The notes: generated from the sequence alone by a model not told the origin. A DNA stretch of 64,000 bases from Cupriavidus sp. BIS7 (GCF_000292345.1 NZ_ALOU01000019.1:248001-312000), one strand, 5' to 3'; shown: positions 46,457 to 57,735, counted from the first letter of the stretch. A program made the numbers and translations.

Positions 46457-48871
46457 ATGATGTCCGGAACACAACTCCTCCCGGCTGAGCCGATTCGCCT
46501 CCCACTGTTGCCGCTGCGCGACGTGGTGGTGTTTCCGCACATGGTGATCCCGCTGTTCGTGGGTCGCCCGAAGTCCATCAAGGCGCTTGAGACTGCGATG
46601 GAGTCGGGCAAGAGCATCATGCTCGTGGCCCAGAAGACGGCGGCCAAGGATGAGCCCACCGCCGATGACCTGTACGAGGTCGGCTGCATCGCCAATATCC
46701 TGCAAATGCTGAAGCTGCCCGACGGCACCGTGAAGGTGCTGGTGGAAGGTACGCAGCGCGCGAACATTACCGAGGTGAGCGAGGACGATTCGCACTTCAT
46801 GTGCGAAGCCGTGCCCGTGCCGCCAGCCCCGGTCGAATCCGCCGAGACCGAGGCCCTGCGCCGCGCGATCGTGTCGCAGTTCGACCAGTACGTGAAGCTG
46901 AACAAGAAGATTCCTCCCGAGATCCTGACGTCGTTGTCGGGTATCGACGAGGCCGGTCGCCTGGCCGACACGATCGCTGCGCATCTGCCGATCAAGCTCG
47001 AGCAGAAGCAGAAGATCCTTGAGATGGTCAAGGTGACCGAGCGCTTGGAAAGCCTGCTGTCGCAGCTTGAAGGCGAGATCGACATCCTGCAGGTGGAAAA
47101 GCGCATCCGTGGCCGCGTCAAGCGCCAGATGGAGAAGAGCCAGCGCGAGTACTACCTGAACGAACAGGTCAAGGCGATCCAGAAGGAATTGGGCGAGGGT
47201 GAAGAGGGCGCTGACCTGGAAGAGCTGGACAAGCGCATCAAGGCTGCCCGCATGCCCAAGGAGGCCAAGAAGAAGGCCGATGCCGAGTTCAAGAAGCTCA
47301 AGCTGATGTCGCCGATGTCGGCCGAAGCGACTGTCGTGCGGAACTACATCGACACGCTGGTCAATCTGCCGTGGCGCAAGAAGAGCAAGGTCAACAACGA
47401 CCTTTCCAACGCCGAACGCGTACTCGACGAAGATCACTATGGCCTGGAGAAGGTCAAGGAACGCATTCTCGAGTATCTTGCCGTGCAACAGCGCGTAGAC
47501 AAGGTGAAGGCGCCGATCCTGTGCCTGGTTGGTCCTCCGGGCGTTGGCAAGACCTCGCTCGGCCAGTCGGTGGCGCGCGCCACGAACCGCAAGTTCGTGC
47601 GCATGGCACTGGGTGGCGTGCGTGACGAAGCCGAGATTCGCGGCCATCGTCGCACGTACATCGGTTCGATGCCGGGCAAGATCCTGCAGAGCCTGTCGAA
47701 GGTGGGCGTCCGCAATCCGCTCTTCCTGCTCGATGAAATCGACAAGATGGGCATGGACTTCCGTGGCGACCCGTCGTCCGCGCTGCTCGAGGTGCTGGAC
47801 CCGGAACAGAATCACACGTTCCAGGACCACTACATCGAAGTGGATTTCGATCTGTCGGACGTGATGTTCGTGGCGACGTCAAACTCGCTGAACATTCCGC
47901 CGCCGCTGCTGGACCGCATGGAGGTGATTCGCCTCTCGGGTTACACCGAGGAGGAAAAGATCAACATCGCCACGCGCTACCTGCTGCCCAAGCAGATCCG
48001 CAACAACGGACTGAAGCAGGGCGAGATCGAGGTCGACGAATCAGCGATTCGCGACATCATCCGCTACTACACGCGTGAAGCCGGTGTGCGTTCGCTTGAG
48101 CGCGAAGTGTCGAAGATCGCTCGCAAGGTGGTCAAGATGCTGCTCCTGAAGAAGGAGTCGGGTTCGGTGAAGGTGGATTCCGAGAACCTGGACAAATTCC
48201 TCGGCGTGCGCAAGTACGACTTCGGTCTGGCTGGCAAGGAAAACCAGGTTGGTCAGGTCACTGGTCTGGCGTGGACGGAAGTCGGCGGAGACCTGCTGAC
48301 GATCGAAGCGGCGATCATGCCGGGCAAGGGCAACATCACGCGCACGGGTTCGCTGGGCGACGTGATGAAGGAGTCGGTCGAGGCCGCTCGCTCGGTGGTG
48401 CGTTCGCGGGCGCGTCGCCTGGGTATCGCGGATGAGATGTTCGAGAAGCGGGACATCCACATCCACGTGCCTGAGGGTGCCACGCCGAAGGATGGTCCGT
48501 CGGCCGGTATCGCCATGACGACCGCGCTGGTGTCGGTGCTGACCGGCATCCCGGTGCGTGCCGATGTGGCGATGACGGGCGAGATTACCCTGCGCGGCGA
48601 GGTCCTGCCGATTGGCGGACTCAAGGAGAAGCTGCTGGCGGCCCACCGTGGCGGTATCAAGCTGGTGCTGATCCCCGAAGAGAACGTGAAGGACCTGGCG
48701 GACATTCCCGATAACGTCAAGAACGCGATCGAGATCATGCCGGTGCGTTGGATCGACAGGGTGCTGGAGCTGGCACTCGAGCGCAAGCCCGAGCCGCTGG
48801 TCGAGGAAGTGGCCAAGCCTGCAGAGGTGGCGGACAAGGCAGCAGCCCAGGTGGAGCGCATCCATCACTGA
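46457..48871 (+). CDS. lon: Lon ATP-dependent protease
   Basis: Homohexameric AAA+ protease of 804 aa. N-terminal substrate domain starts [20 protein letters not shown]; Walker A is GPPGVGKTS; the proteolytic domain carries the Ser in [11 protein letters not shown] and the Lys in [10 protein letters not shown]. It has its own heat-shock-type promoter and an intrinsic terminator. Confidence 0.98.
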   Translation: MMSGTQLLPAEPIRLPLLPLRDVVVFPHMVIPLFVGRPKSIKALETAMESGKSIMLVAQKTAAKDEPTADDLYEVGCIANILQMLKLPDGTVKVLVEGTQRANITEVSEDDSHFMCEAVPVPPAPVESAETEALRRAIVSQFDQYVKLNKKIPPEILTSLSGIDEAGRLADTIAAHLPIKLEQKQKILEMVKVTERLESLLSQLEGEIDILQVEKRIRGRVKRQMEKSQREYYLNEQVKAIQKELGEGEEGADLEELDKRIKAARMPKEAKKKADAEFKKLKLMSPMSAEATVVRNYIDTLVNLPWRKKSKVNNDLSNAERVLDEDHYGLEKVKERILEYLAVQQRVDKVKAPILCLVGPPGVGKTSLGQSVARATNRKFVRMALGGVRDEAEIRGHRRTYIGSMPGKILQSLSKVGVRNPLFLLDEIDKMGMDFRGDPSSALLEVLDPEQNHTFQDHYIEVDFDLSDVMFVATSNSLNIPPPLLDRMEVIRLSGYTEEEKINIATRYLLPKQIRNNGLKQGEIEVDESAIRDIIRYYTREAGVRSLEREVSKIARKVVKMLLLKKESGSVKVDSENLDKFLGVRKYDFGLAGKENQVGQVTGLAWTEVGGDLLTIEAAIMPGKGNITRTGSLGDVMKESVEAARSVVRSRARRLGIADEMFEKRDIHIHVPEGATPKDGPSAGIAMTTALVSVLTGIPVRADVAMTGEITLRGEVLPIGGLKEKLLAAHRGGIKLVLIPEENVKDLADIPDNVKNAIEIMPVRWIDRVLELALERKPEPLVEEVAKPAEVADKAAAQVERIHH

Positions 48872-48894
48872 TCGATGGACGTTGTAGACAAGAG

Positions 48895-48923
48895 CGCCGC
48901 AGGGTCAAACCTGCGGCGTTTTT
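48895..48923 (+). terminator. Intrinsic terminator after lon
   Basis: Stem CGCCGCAGG/CCTGCGGCG, 6-nt loop, then TTTTT. Confidence 0.87.
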
Positions 48924-48987
48924 GTTTGCGGAAGCGCAGTTGGCGAGACGATCAATCGTGTGATGAGAAGATTATTGCAATCAACGC

Positions 48988-49017
48988 TTGGCAAATCGAA
49001 AACTCTCGTATTACAAT
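48988..49017 (+). promoter_or_regulatory. Promoter of the tRNA-Val/tRNA-Asp unit
   Basis: TTGGCA (48988-48993), 18-bp spacer, TACAAT (49012-49017), followed by a GC-rich stretch typical of stable-RNA promoters. The tRNAs start about 100 nt downstream. Confidence 0.6.
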
Positions 49018-49114
49018 CGCGGCCTCGCAACGCAAACAGCGGCAACGAAGCAGCAACCGCCGAGTCGTGCGAAGCGAGATTACCCTGCAGGCCACAGGCT
49101 TGCGATGGTCTAGT

Positions 49115-49190
49115 GGGTGCTTAGCTCAGTTGGTAGAGCGGCGCCCTTACAAGGCGTAGGTCGGGGGTTCGAGCCCCTCAGCACCCACCA
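49115..49190 (+). tRNA. tRNA-Val (UAC)
   Basis: A 76-nt tRNA with encoded CCA. Acceptor stem GGGTGCT/AGCACCC, anticodon loop CTTACAA giving UAC, T-arm GGGGG-TTCGAGC-CCCTC region normal. Confidence 0.97.
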
Positions 49191-49229
49191 CTTCACCATT
49201 GCAATGCGTCGCCATCAAGGGGCCGACAC

Positions 49230-49306
49230 GGAGTGGTAGTTCAGTCGGTTAGAATACCGGCCTGTCACGCCGGGGGTCGCGGGTTCGAGTCCCGTCCACT
49301 CCGCCA
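49230..49306 (+). tRNA. tRNA-Asp (GUC)
   Basis: A 77-nt tRNA with encoded CCA. Acceptor stem GGAGTGG/CCACTCC, anticodon loop CTGTCAC giving GUC. It follows tRNA-Val by 39 bp. Confidence 0.97.
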
Positions 49307-49315
49307 ACAAGAAGA

Positions 49316-49337
49316 GCCCGCGCAAGCGGGTTTTTTT
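49316..49337 (+). terminator. Intrinsic terminator after the tRNA pair
   Basis: Stem CCCGC/GCGGG with a GCAA loop and a run of seven T. Confidence 0.85.
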
Positions 49338-49532
49338 GTGCCTGGAATTTCCGCCGCCATGATGAACATTGGCGAGTTCCCAGGCAGGTAAAACTGCCCT
49401 GTGGATGTTCCTGATTGTTGATGCGAGAGCGCTACCTGATCCCTTCGGGCGCACTTTCAGACCAGTACAACCCTCGGCTCCTGCTAGAATCGCGGAGTTT
49501 GTCCTTCGAGCCACCCCTTTTCCCGAATCAGC

Positions 49533-51479
49533 ATGCTTGATTTCGTACGCAATAACCGGCGCCTGATGCTTCTTCTGCTGCTGGTGCTTGTCTTCCCGTC
49601 GTTCGTGTTCTTTGGTGTCGAGAGTTACTCGCGCTTCATGGACAGCTCGCACGATGCCGCCAAGGTTGATGGCCGCGCCATCACCGTGCAGGAAGTCGAC
49701 AACGTGGTGCGTGACCAGAGCGAGCGCATGCGTCAGATGTTGGGCAACAACTATGACCCGCGCATGTTCGAAGGCGCTTCCGCGCGCCAGGCCGTGCTGG
49801 ACCAACTGATTCAGCAGCGCGTCATTTCCGAGGCCACGCAAAAGAAGCATCTGACGGTTTCGGATGCGCAGGTCCTGGCCGCCATCCAGAGCATTCCCGC
49901 GATTGCTCAGCTGCGCACCGCCGACGGCAAGTTCGACGAGAAGGCCTACGTGCAGCTGCTGGCCGCCCAGGGCATGACGCCGGACCAGCTCGATGCGCGC
50001 ATGCGCTTTGAACTGGCCACGCAGCAGCTTGGTGGCGCGGTTGGAACGACGGCCTTCGTGCCCAAGTCTCTGCTCGACCGCCTGATCGCCATCCGCGACC
50101 AGCAGCGCGACGTGCAGGCCATCGTCATTAAGCCGGCCGATTTCACGGCCAAGGTGACGCCTGACGCAGCCGCGCTCAAGGCGTACTACGAATCGCATCA
50201 GTCCTCCTACACGACGCCCGAGCAGGCCAAGGTCGAGTACGTCGTGCTGTCGGGCGACGCTCTGGCCGCCAGCCAGGCGGTAACGCCCGATGAGCTGAAG
50301 TCGTTCTACGACAGCAACATCCAGCGCTTCCGCACGGAAGAGCAACGCCGTGCCAGCCACATCCTGATTGCCGCACCGAAGGATGCCAAGGAAGCCGATC
50401 GGAAGGCAGCCAAGGAAAAGGCCGAGAAGCTGCTTGAAGACCTGCGCAAGCATCCCGAGACGTTCGCCGAAGTCGCGAAGAAGAATTCGCAGGATCCGGG
50501 ATCGGCAGAGAAGGGTGGCGACCTCGGCTTCATGGGGCGTGGCGCGCTGGTCAAGCCGTTCGAGGACGCGATGTTTGCCCTCAAGGAAGGCCAGATCAGT
50601 GATGTCGTGGAGACGGACTACGGCTACCACATCATCAAGCTGACAGGCATCGAGCCAGCCAAGACGCAACCGCTCGAGGCCGTGCGTCCGGAGCTTGAGG
50701 CCGAACTGAAGAAGCAACTGGCGTCGAAGAAGTATGCCGAACAGGCCGATGCATTCGGCAATATGGTCTACGAGCAGTCTGACAGCCTCAAGCCGGCCGC
50801 CGACAAGTTCAAGCTGACGATCCAGACCGCGGACAACGTCACCCGCCAACCGAACCCGGCACTGGGCAAGGACAATCCGCTCAACAACGAGAAGGTGCTC
50901 AAGGCGCTGTTCAGCGACGACGCCATCAAGAACAAGCGCAATACCGAAGCGGTTCAGGTTGGCCCGACCACGCTGGTCGCGGCCCGCATCGTCGACTATC
51001 GCCCGGCCGCAGCACGCAAGTTCGAGGACGTCGAAGCGCAGGTGCGCCAGGCCTACATTGCCCAGCAGGCTGCAGAACTCGCCCGCAAGGACGGCGAAGC
51101 GCGTCTCGATGCGCTGAAGAAGAGCGGCAGCGCCGACGGTTTTGGTCCGATGATGACTGTGTCGCGTGCCAAGGCTGACGGTCTGACCCCGAAGGCAGTG
51201 GACGCGATCATGCGTGCCGATGCTACGAAGTTGCCGTCGCTGGTGGGTGTGGACCTCGGAGCCGGTGGCTATGCGATCTATCGCATTGCCAAGGTCGGCA
51301 CGCCGCCGCAGGCCAATCCGGGCCAGCGTGAAGCCGATGCACAACAACTGGCCCAGCTTGCCGGCCAGACGGAACTGGCGGCCTACTATGACGCCCTCAA
51401 GGCCGGTGCAAAGGTGAAGATCCTGCATCCGGTGAAGGCAGAGGACGCCGCTCCGGCCAGCGCGCCGGCGGCAAACTGA
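49533..51479 (+). CDS. ppiD: PpiD, membrane-anchored periplasmic folding factor
   Basis: SurA/PpiD-family protein of 648 aa with one N-terminal TM ([19 protein letters not shown]) and a large periplasmic part. A parvulin-type domain occupies about residues 270-375 ([14 protein letters not shown] to [12 protein letters not shown]). It aids folding of exported proteins emerging from Sec. The gene position after lon and the tRNAs is the usual one in Burkholderiales. Confidence 0.95.
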   Translation: MLDFVRNNRRLMLLLLLVLVFPSFVFFGVESYSRFMDSSHDAAKVDGRAITVQEVDNVVRDQSERMRQMLGNNYDPRMFEGASARQAVLDQLIQQRVISEATQKKHLTVSDAQVLAAIQSIPAIAQLRTADGKFDEKAYVQLLAAQGMTPDQLDARMRFELATQQLGGAVGTTAFVPKSLLDRLIAIRDQQRDVQAIVIKPADFTAKVTPDAAALKAYYESHQSSYTTPEQAKVEYVVLSGDALAASQAVTPDELKSFYDSNIQRFRTEEQRRASHILIAAPKDAKEADRKAAKEKAEKLLEDLRKHPETFAEVAKKNSQDPGSAEKGGDLGFMGRGALVKPFEDAMFALKEGQISDVVETDYGYHIIKLTGIEPAKTQPLEAVRPELEAELKKQLASKKYAEQADAFGNMVYEQSDSLKPAADKFKLTIQTADNVTRQPNPALGKDNPLNNEKVLKALFSDDAIKNKRNTEAVQVGPTTLVAARIVDYRPAAARKFEDVEAQVRQAYIAQQAAELARKDGEARLDALKKSGSADGFGPMMTVSRAKADGLTPKAVDAIMRADATKLPSLVGVDLGAGGYAIYRIAKVGTPPQANPGQREADAQQLAQLAGQTELAAYYDALKAGAKVKILHPVKAEDAAPASAPAAN

Positions 51480-51503
51480 AGCGGTTCCGGCTCTCTCGCC
51501 AAG

Positions 51504-51541
51504 AAAAAACCCCTGCGGGTCCACGACCCCAGGGGTTTTTT
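51504..51541. terminator. Bidirectional terminator between ppiD and tesA
   Basis: Stem AAAAAACCCCTG (51504-51515) and CAGGGGTTTTTT (51530-51541), with T-runs on both strands; it serves the convergent genes. Confidence 0.87.
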
Positions 51542-51584
51542 GTTTTTGCGTTCGGGCGATGCTGGCGCGGTGGCCGGCGATTCG

Positions 51585-52232
51585 CTAGGTCTCCTTCTTC
51601 AGCAGGGGCTTCAGCCGTGGCCACACATTATCCAGCAGCGTCGGCTGTGCGGCGGAAGTCGGGTGGAGGCGGTCACTCTGGAACCACTCCGGTCGCGAGA
51701 TCACGTTGTCCAGAAAGAAGGGCACCAGCGCGGTACGGTTTTCCTTTGCCACCTTGGCATACAGCGCGAAAAAGCGTTCGGCGTAGTCCTGGCCATAGTT
51801 TGGCGGGATACGCATCCCCACGAGCAGTACGATGGCTCCTGCCTTCTGCGCATCGGTGACGATGGTCCGCAGGTTCGCCTCGGTGGATTGCAGCGGGAAG
51901 CCGCGCAACGCATCGTTGGCGCCGAGTTCGACAATCACCACGGCGGGCTGGTACCGCTTGAGCAGGTCGGGCAGGCGTGTCTTGCCGCCGACGGTCGTCT
52001 CTCCGCTGATGCTTGCATTGACGACGCTATAATCGAACCGCTCCGTGCTCAGCCTGGCCTCTAGCAGGCTGACCCAGCCGGTGCCGCGTGCGATACCGTA
52101 TTCCGCGGACAGGCTGTCGCCGAGCACCAGCAATGCGCGCTTGCCATCGGGCAGGGCGCGTGCTGGCAGCGCCGCCGTCACAAGTACCATGCTCAACGCC
52201 GCCAGCACCTGCCGGCGCCTACCGTTTGTCAT
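51585..52232 (-). CDS. tesA: TesA-type GDSL arylesterase/thioesterase
   Basis: SGNH hydrolase of 215 aa, probably periplasmic (hydrophobic leader ending near ALPARALPD). The four blocks are GDSLSAEYG (nucleophile Ser), the Gly of SISGETT, GANDALRG and the Asp/His of DRLHPT. It acts as thioesterase I/protease I/lysophospholipase in relatives. Start taken as ATG 52232; in-frame ATGs at 52244 and 52253 would overlap the divergent ATPase gene. The tesA-ybbA divergent pair is also found in E. coli. Confidence 0.92.
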   Translation of the reverse strand: MTNGRRRQVLAALSMVLVTAALPARALPDGKRALLVLGDSLSAEYGIARGTGWVSLLEARLSTERFDYSVVNASISGETTVGGKTRLPDLLKRYQPAVVIVELGANDALRGFPLQSTEANLRTIVTDAQKAGAIVLLVGMRIPPNYGQDYAERFFALYAKVAKENRTALVPFFLDNVISRPEWFQSDRLHPTSAAQPTLLDNVWPRLKPLLKKET

Positions 52233-52242
52233 CCTCTCGCGC

Positions 52243-52941
52243 ATGTCCTCATCCATTCTTGCTGTCGAGTCACTGGGAAAGACCGTAGCCGATACGACCG
52301 GTTCGCTGACGATTTTGCACGACGTATCGTTTTCCGTCACGGCGGGCGAAACGCTGGCCATCGTCGGGGCTTCGGGCTCCGGCAAATCCACGCTGCTGGG
52401 TCTGCTGGCCGGCCTTGACCTGCCGAGTACGGGATCGGTGAGGCTGCAGGGCCAGGATCTGTTCCAGCTCGACGAAGACCAGCGCGCCGCATTGCGCGGG
52501 CGCCATGTCGGATTCGTATTCCAGTCGTTCCAGCTCGTCGGCCATCTCACCGCGCTGGAGAACGTCATGCTGCCGCTTGAACTGCGCGGCGAAACGGATC
52601 GCGTACGCGAACGGGCCATCGACATGCTGGAGCGCGTGGGCCTGGGCCAGCGGTTGTCTCACTATCCGCGCACGCTGTCGGGTGGCGAGCAGCAGCGCGT
52701 GGCATTGGCGCGCGCATTCGTGGCACGGCCAGACATCCTGTTTGCCGACGAACCGACCGGCAGCCTTGACACCGCAACAGGCGAGGCCGTTATCGCGTTG
52801 ATGTTCGAGTTGAACCGCGACGCCGGTTCGACGCTGGTGCTGGTCACCCACGACCGCTCGGTGGCAGCGCGATGCGGGCGCATCCTGACGATCGACGCCG
52901 GCCGCGTGGCCAGCGACGAGTTCATGGACGCAGGGGTCTGA
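52243..52941 (+). CDS. ABC transporter ATPase, YbbA/LolD-type
   Basis: ATPase of 232 aa of the MacB/LolD/YbbA group: Walker A GASGSGKST, Q-loop FVFQSFQL, signature LSGGEQQRVALARA, Walker B ILFADEPTGSLD, H-loop VTHD. It is divergent from tesA. In E. coli ybbA is followed by the permease gene ybbP; here the next gene is the convergent pgi and no permease is present, so the ATPase is orphaned in this window. Confidence 0.93.
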   Translation: MSSSILAVESLGKTVADTTGSLTILHDVSFSVTAGETLAIVGASGSGKSTLLGLLAGLDLPSTGSVRLQGQDLFQLDEDQRAALRGRHVGFVFQSFQLVGHLTALENVMLPLELRGETDRVRERAIDMLERVGLGQRLSHYPRTLSGGEQQRVALARAFVARPDILFADEPTGSLDTATGEAVIALMFELNRDAGSTLVLVTHDRSVAARCGRILTIDAGRVASDEFMDAGV

Positions 52942-52979
52942 GCGGCGGGTTTCGCGTCGGGCTGTGCGCCAGGTGGCGG

Positions 52980-54608
52980 TCAGTTGCGCGCCAGCGAACG
53001 ACGCGCGCGGGCAATCAGCGCCGTAGTCGATGCATCGTGGGGTGCCGTTTCGCTGCCGCTGAGCTCGGCCTCGATCGGGCGCGCCAGGATCTTGCCAAGC
53101 TCCACGCCCCATTGGTCGAACGAGTTGATATTCCATACCACGCCCTGCACGAACGTCCGATGCTCGTACAGTGCAATCAGGGCGCCAAGCACATGAGGCG
53201 TCAGGTTCTCCATCAGCAGCGTATTGCTTGGACGGTTGCCCTCGAACACCATGTGCGGAATGCGCGATTCGTCCGTCACGCCCGCCGCGCGCAGTTCATC
53301 GGCGCTGCGGCCGCGCATCAGCGCCTCGGCCTGGGCGAAGCAGTTGGCGAGCAGTTTGGTGTGATGTCCGGGCAGTTCGCGCGGCGGCACCAGCGGCGCC
53401 ACGAAATCGACCGGTACGATCTGCGAGCCCTGATGAATCATCTGGAAATAGGCGTGCTGGCCGTTGGTGCCGGCCGAGCCCCAGACCACCGGAGCGGTGT
53501 CGGTATCGATCTTGCTGCCATCCAGTTGCACTGACTTGCCGTTGCTCTCCATTTCGAGTTGCTGCAGGAACGCCGGAAACAGTTCGAGCGATGTCGAATA
53601 GGGCGCCATGCAGCTCGTTGGCATGCCGAAGAAGTTGCGGTACCAGACGCCCAGCATCGCCATCACCACGGGCATGTTGCTGGCCAGCGGCGCGGTGCGG
53701 AAGTGATCGTCCATGGCACGGGCACCGAGCAGCAGATCCTCGAACACGTCGAAGCCGATGGCCAGTGCGATCGACAGTCCAACCGACGACCACAGCGAGA
53801 ATCGCCCGCCGATCCAGTCCCAGAACTCGAACATGTTGGCAGGGTCGATGCCGAACCTGACCACCGCCTCGCGATTCGTGGACACCGCGACGAAATGCCG
53901 CGCAAGCTGGCTCTGCGTCACGCCATGCTGCAGGAACCATTCGCGCATGCTGCAGGCGTTGGCCATGGTTTCCAGCGTGGTGAACGTCTTCGAACAGACA
54001 ATGACAAGCGTGCGCGCCGGATCCAGCCGCACGAGCGTCTCCGCCAGTTCGGTGCCGTCGACATTCGAAACAAAATGCATGCGCGGCCCGCGCGGATCGG
54101 CAAGGTGGGCCAGCGCCCGGCACACCATGCGTGGGCCCAGGTCGGATCCGCCAATGCCGATGTTGACGATATCCGTAATCGACTGGCCCGTGGAGCCGGT
54201 CCACGCGCCGCTGCGCACACGCTCCGCAAAATCGCGCATGCGGCGCAGCACGTCGTGGATGGCGGGCATCACCGAGACGTCATCGACCTTAAATGGGGCG
54301 TCAGGCAGCGCGCGCAGCGCCACATGCAGCGCGGCGCGGTCTTCGGTGGCGTTGATATGCTCGCCCGCGAACATCGCGTCGCGGCGCTGGGGCACGCCAG
54401 CTTCCTCGGCCAGCTTCATCAGCAGCGCAAAGGTTTCCGGCGTTATGCGATTCTTGGAGTAGTCCAGGAACAGGCCGGCGGCTTCCAGCGAAAACGCCTC
54501 GACCCGCCGGGCGGCCCCGGCTTCGGCAAACCACTGCTGCATCGGCGTTTCGCGGATGGATTCGTAGTGTTGACGAAGGGCGTTCCAGGCGTGGAGTTCA
54601 GTCGGCAT
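52980..54608 (-). CDS. pgi: Glucose-6-phosphate isomerase
   Basis: Glycolytic/gluconeogenic isomerase of 542 aa. Landmarks are [28 protein letters not shown] and the C-terminal [24 protein letters not shown] containing the catalytic Lys region. Start at ATG 54608 gives the normal N-terminus; the upstream open frame lacks similarity. Confidence 0.97.
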   Translation of the reverse strand: MPTELHAWNALRQHYESIRETPMQQWFAEAGAARRVEAFSLEAAGLFLDYSKNRITPETFALLMKLAEEAGVPQRRDAMFAGEHINATEDRAALHVALRALPDAPFKVDDVSVMPAIHDVLRRMRDFAERVRSGAWTGSTGQSITDIVNIGIGGSDLGPRMVCRALAHLADPRGPRMHFVSNVDGTELAETLVRLDPARTLVIVCSKTFTTLETMANACSMREWFLQHGVTQSQLARHFVAVSTNREAVVRFGIDPANMFEFWDWIGGRFSLWSSVGLSIALAIGFDVFEDLLLGARAMDDHFRTAPLASNMPVVMAMLGVWYRNFFGMPTSCMAPYSTSLELFPAFLQQLEMESNGKSVQLDGSKIDTDTAPVVWGSAGTNGQHAYFQMIHQGSQIVPVDFVAPLVPPRELPGHHTKLLANCFAQAEALMRGRSADELRAAGVTDESRIPHMVFEGNRPSNTLLMENLTPHVLGALIALYEHRTFVQGVVWNINSFDQWGVELGKILARPIEAELSGSETAPHDASTTALIARARRSLARN

Positions 54609-54804
54609 GCGTTCTTCAGAAAATCGGGGGCGAAAAGCTGGCGTTCGGAGCCGGCGATGGCAAGTATATCGCCACAATGTGATCGCAAATGCCGGAACTG
54701 GCAGCAAAAAGTAACGACACTTGCGGTATCGGCGATTTCCGGTCTGCGGCAATGTCATTACCTTAGCAGGCCGTGGCTGCCTGCCCTATCGGAGATTGTC
54801 CGAC

Positions 54805-54856
54805 GAATCTGGCGTCTGGCGGGTCACGCGGCGGCGCCTGGCAGAGGACCAGATTC
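54805..54856 (-). other. Inverted repeat downstream of nnr
   Basis: Perfect 8-bp arms GAATCTGG (54805-54812) and CCAGATTC (54849-54856) around a GC-rich 36-nt centre, starting 10 bp after the nnr stop. No T-run follows, so it is only a possible terminator. The rest of 54609-54865 holds nothing else clear. Confidence 0.4.
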
Positions 54857-54865
54857 AGGCCAGAC

Positions 54866-56473
54866 TCAGGTCGCGCCGCCTTGCAGCAGTGAATTGAAGA
54901 TCGCTCGGGCGGGCAGACAAAGTTCGCTTGCCGTCATGCCGGCCGGGCCCGTGCCCGATGCAACGAGGCGGTCCGCCGCACGGCCGTGGATCCACACCGC
55001 CGCACGTGTGGCAGAGACGATCGGCATGCCTTGCGCGAGCAGTGCGCCGATCATGCCGGCCAGCACGTCGCCGGTGCCTGCGGTCGACAACGCCGCATTG
55101 CCGGTGGGATTGATCGCCGGCGGCGCGTCATCGGCCGAGGCGATGATCGTCCCCGATCCCTTGAGCACAACCGTGGCCTGCCAGCGGGCTGCGAGTGTGG
55201 CGGCCGCTTCAAGCCGGTTGCGCTGGACGTCTGCCACGCCGCTCCCCAGCAGGCGTGCGGCTTCCAGCGGATGCGGGGTCATCACGTGGTCGATGCCACT
55301 GTCGACAAGCTGCTGCGCGAGGGTACTGTCGGCGGCCAGCAGGTTGAGCGCGTCGGCATCGAGCACCAGCGGTATCGCGGGCGTCGCGTTGGCGCAGATA
55401 TCGATCAAATGCGCCAGGTGCTTGCGGGCGGGGGCGCCGTTGCCCATCCCGGGGCCCACCACGATTGCGGACATGCTGTCGATCGCAAGCTCGGCCAGCG
55501 CGTGCAGCATCAGTTCCGGCTGAACCGGATCGATGACAGGTGCCGGTTGTGCGAGAAAGCCCACATGGACACGTCCTGCCCCCAGATGCAGCGCTGCACG
55601 CGCGCCAAGCAGCGGCGCTCCCGTCATGCCATGGTTGCCGCCGATCACGGCCAGGCTGCCGAAGCTGCCCTTGTTGTCCGAGTGCTCGCGCCGGGGCAGC
55701 GAGTGGGCGAAGCCGGGCGGCTGGTTGACCACTGCCATCGGGTGTTCGGCGGGCGGGTATTCGAGTCCGAGCGGTGAGATGTCGATGTCGCCCGCGCAAT
55801 CGCGGCCGTCCAGCGTCAGGAGGCCCGGCTTGGCCGCCAGGAACGTCAGCGTGCGCCGCGCACGTACGGCCGGCTGTCCGGCGCCGGTGTCGGCGAAAAG
55901 TCCGCTCGGGATGTCGAGCGCGAACACCGGCAGGTGCGACGCATTGAGATGGTCGATCCAGCGCGCCAGATTGCCGCTGGCCGGGCGGTTGAGGCCGATA
56001 CCAAGCAGGCCGTCGACGATCGCCACGCAGCCGGTTGGCCACGGCGGCAGCGCGGTGTCGGAATCATCGGGAAGCACCAGCAGCGGCACCCCGGCGGCGC
56101 GGGCTTCCAGCCATGCGCGTGCCGCATCGGCAGGCAGGCGGTCGGCCTCGCCGATCAGCCAGGCCTCCACCAGGCGCCCGGCCCGATGCAGGCGGGTAGC
56201 GGCCACCAGTGCGTCCCCGCCATTGTTGCCCGGGCCCGCCAGGCACAGGATGCGCCCGTTCGGCACCCATGTCTGGAGCCAGGCAGCCGCTGCGGCGCCC
56301 GCGCGTGACATCAGCGTGAATGGCGCGGTTGCGGCAAGTCCTGCGTGCTCCACACGGCGGATCGTCGCCATGTCGTACAGCGGCGTGACGTCCGTGCCGG
56401 CAGCGTCCAACGCTATCAGTTCCGGCGTTGCGTCGGGGTCTGGGGATGTCGAAGGTGGAACGGCAGGGCTCAT
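54866..56473 (-). CDS. nnr: Bifunctional NAD(P)H-hydrate epimerase / ADP-dependent dehydratase
   Basis: Metabolite-repair enzyme of 535 aa that recycles damaged NAD(P)HX. The N-terminal epimerase domain (YjeF_N) has CLAGPGNNGGDALVAATRL and VDGLLGIGLNRP. The C-terminal ribokinase-like dehydratase has AVIGGNHGMTGAPLLGARAA, then TPHPLEAARLLG, and NAALSTAGTGDVLAGMIGALLAQG. ATG at 56473 chosen over a TTG at 56488. Confidence 0.94.
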   Translation of the reverse strand: MSPAVPPSTSPDPDATPELIALDAAGTDVTPLYDMATIRRVEHAGLAATAPFTLMSRAGAAAAAWLQTWVPNGRILCLAGPGNNGGDALVAATRLHRAGRLVEAWLIGEADRLPADAARAWLEARAAGVPLLVLPDDSDTALPPWPTGCVAIVDGLLGIGLNRPASGNLARWIDHLNASHLPVFALDIPSGLFADTGAGQPAVRARRTLTFLAAKPGLLTLDGRDCAGDIDISPLGLEYPPAEHPMAVVNQPPGFAHSLPRREHSDNKGSFGSLAVIGGNHGMTGAPLLGARAALHLGAGRVHVGFLAQPAPVIDPVQPELMLHALAELAIDSMSAIVVGPGMGNGAPARKHLAHLIDICANATPAIPLVLDADALNLLAADSTLAQQLVDSGIDHVMTPHPLEAARLLGSGVADVQRNRLEAAATLAARWQATVVLKGSGTIIASADDAPPAINPTGNAALSTAGTGDVLAGMIGALLAQGMPIVSATRAAVWIHGRAADRLVASGTGPAGMTASELCLPARAIFNSLLQGGAT

Positions 56474-56617
56474 GGCGGTATCAGGCAAGGGCCAGCCGGT
56501 AGCGTGCGGGGATCAGCCCATCCATGTCAATGCCCAGCCCGCACGTTGCCGAGGTTGAGGACCCCGAAGGCGTGCGCGCTGGCGGCGGTGCCGATGCGGT
56601 GAACCGGGGGCGACTTC

Positions 56618-57607
56618 CTACCTGCGGTAGGCGTCGAGGATGGCCTTGCCGTCGTCGCCGGCGTTCCTCGCCCAGTCGGCAATCATCATGTCGCCCACCT
56701 TCTGCATGTCGGCCTTGAGTTGCGGCGACGGCGGCGCCACCGTCATGCCGTTCTTCGACAGCGTGCCCAGGTACTCGCGCGTCTTCTGTTCCGATGCCTG
56801 CCAGCCGCGTTTTTCGGCATCGGCCACGGCCTTCAGCAGCGCATCCTGGGTGGGCTTGTCCAGAGCGTTGAAGGCCTTTTTGCTGACCACCAGCATGTTC
56901 TTGGGCAGCCAGGCATCGACCGTATAGAAGTACTTGACCGACTCCCATACCTTGGTGTCAACGCCAGTGGCGCCCGACGACATGAACGAGTTGACAGTGC
57001 CCGTGGCAAGCGCCTGTGCGAGGTCAGCGGCCTGGATGGTCACAGATTGGGCGCTGACCAGTTCGGCGATCTTCGCCGTGGCCGGGTTGTAGGCGCGCCA
57101 TTTCAGGCCCTTCATGTCAGCGGCGCTGTTCAGTGGCTTGTTCGCGTAGATACCCTGGGGCGGCCAGGCCACCGCGTAGAGCAGCTTCATGCCCTGGCGA
57201 TCGAGCACCTTGTCGGTGACGGCCTTCGAGGCTTGCCAGAGCTTGTAGGAATCCCCATAACTCGTGGCCAGGAACGGCACGGCGTCGACGCCGAAGACCG
57301 GGTTCTCGTTGGCGAGTGTCGACATCAGGATCTCGCCCATCTGCACCTGGCCGGTCTGCACGCCGCGTTTGATCTCGTTGGCCTTGAGCAGCGAGCCGTT
57401 CGGGTGCAGCACGATCTTCAGCTTGCCGCCGGTGGCTTTTTCCACGTCATTGGCCATCTGCTGCAGGTTTTCCGTGTGCAGGTTGGTCGCCGGGTAGCCG
57501 GTCGGCAGATCCCATTCCGTATCCGCCCTTGCCGCCGTGGAGACCAGCAAAAGGCCCGTCGCCGCAACCGCCGCAACTGCCCCAAATGCCAATGCCTTGA
57601 CTCGCAT
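56618..57607 (-). CDS. TRAP transporter solute-binding protein (DctP family)
   Basis: Periplasmic binding protein of 329 aa with a Sec signal (cleavage near ARADT). DctP-family features include YPATNLHTENLQQMANDVEKA and MKGLKWRAYNPATAKIAE. Normally it works with DctQ/DctM membrane subunits, but neither is next to it. The ATG at 57607 has GGAGAG upstream. The ligand is unknown; the nearest upstream gene on the same strand is an amidase, which might act on the imported compound. Confidence 0.92.
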   Translation of the reverse strand: MRVKALAFGAVAAVAATGLLLVSTAARADTEWDLPTGYPATNLHTENLQQMANDVEKATGGKLKIVLHPNGSLLKANEIKRGVQTGQVQMGEILMSTLANENPVFGVDAVPFLATSYGDSYKLWQASKAVTDKVLDRQGMKLLYAVAWPPQGIYANKPLNSAADMKGLKWRAYNPATAKIAELVSAQSVTIQAADLAQALATGTVNSFMSSGATGVDTKVWESVKYFYTVDAWLPKNMLVVSKKAFNALDKPTQDALLKAVADAEKRGWQASEQKTREYLGTLSKNGMTVAPPSPQLKADMQKVGDMMIADWARNAGDDGKAILDAYRR

Positions 57608-57735
57608 CACGATCTCTCCCTGGTGTTGCGCGTGGGCGCCTGCCCGACTGCGCGGGTTTGACTCCTGGAACTACCGGCGTCCATGTCTCACACATTGGGA
57701 CATGGGCGGTAATGCGATCACGGCTTGGCGATGGA

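Noticed and set aside
56481-56948. 155-codon minus-strand frame overlapping the TRAP binding-protein gene
   Set aside because: It is an alternative frame of the binding protein with Arg/Gly-rich composition and no motif.
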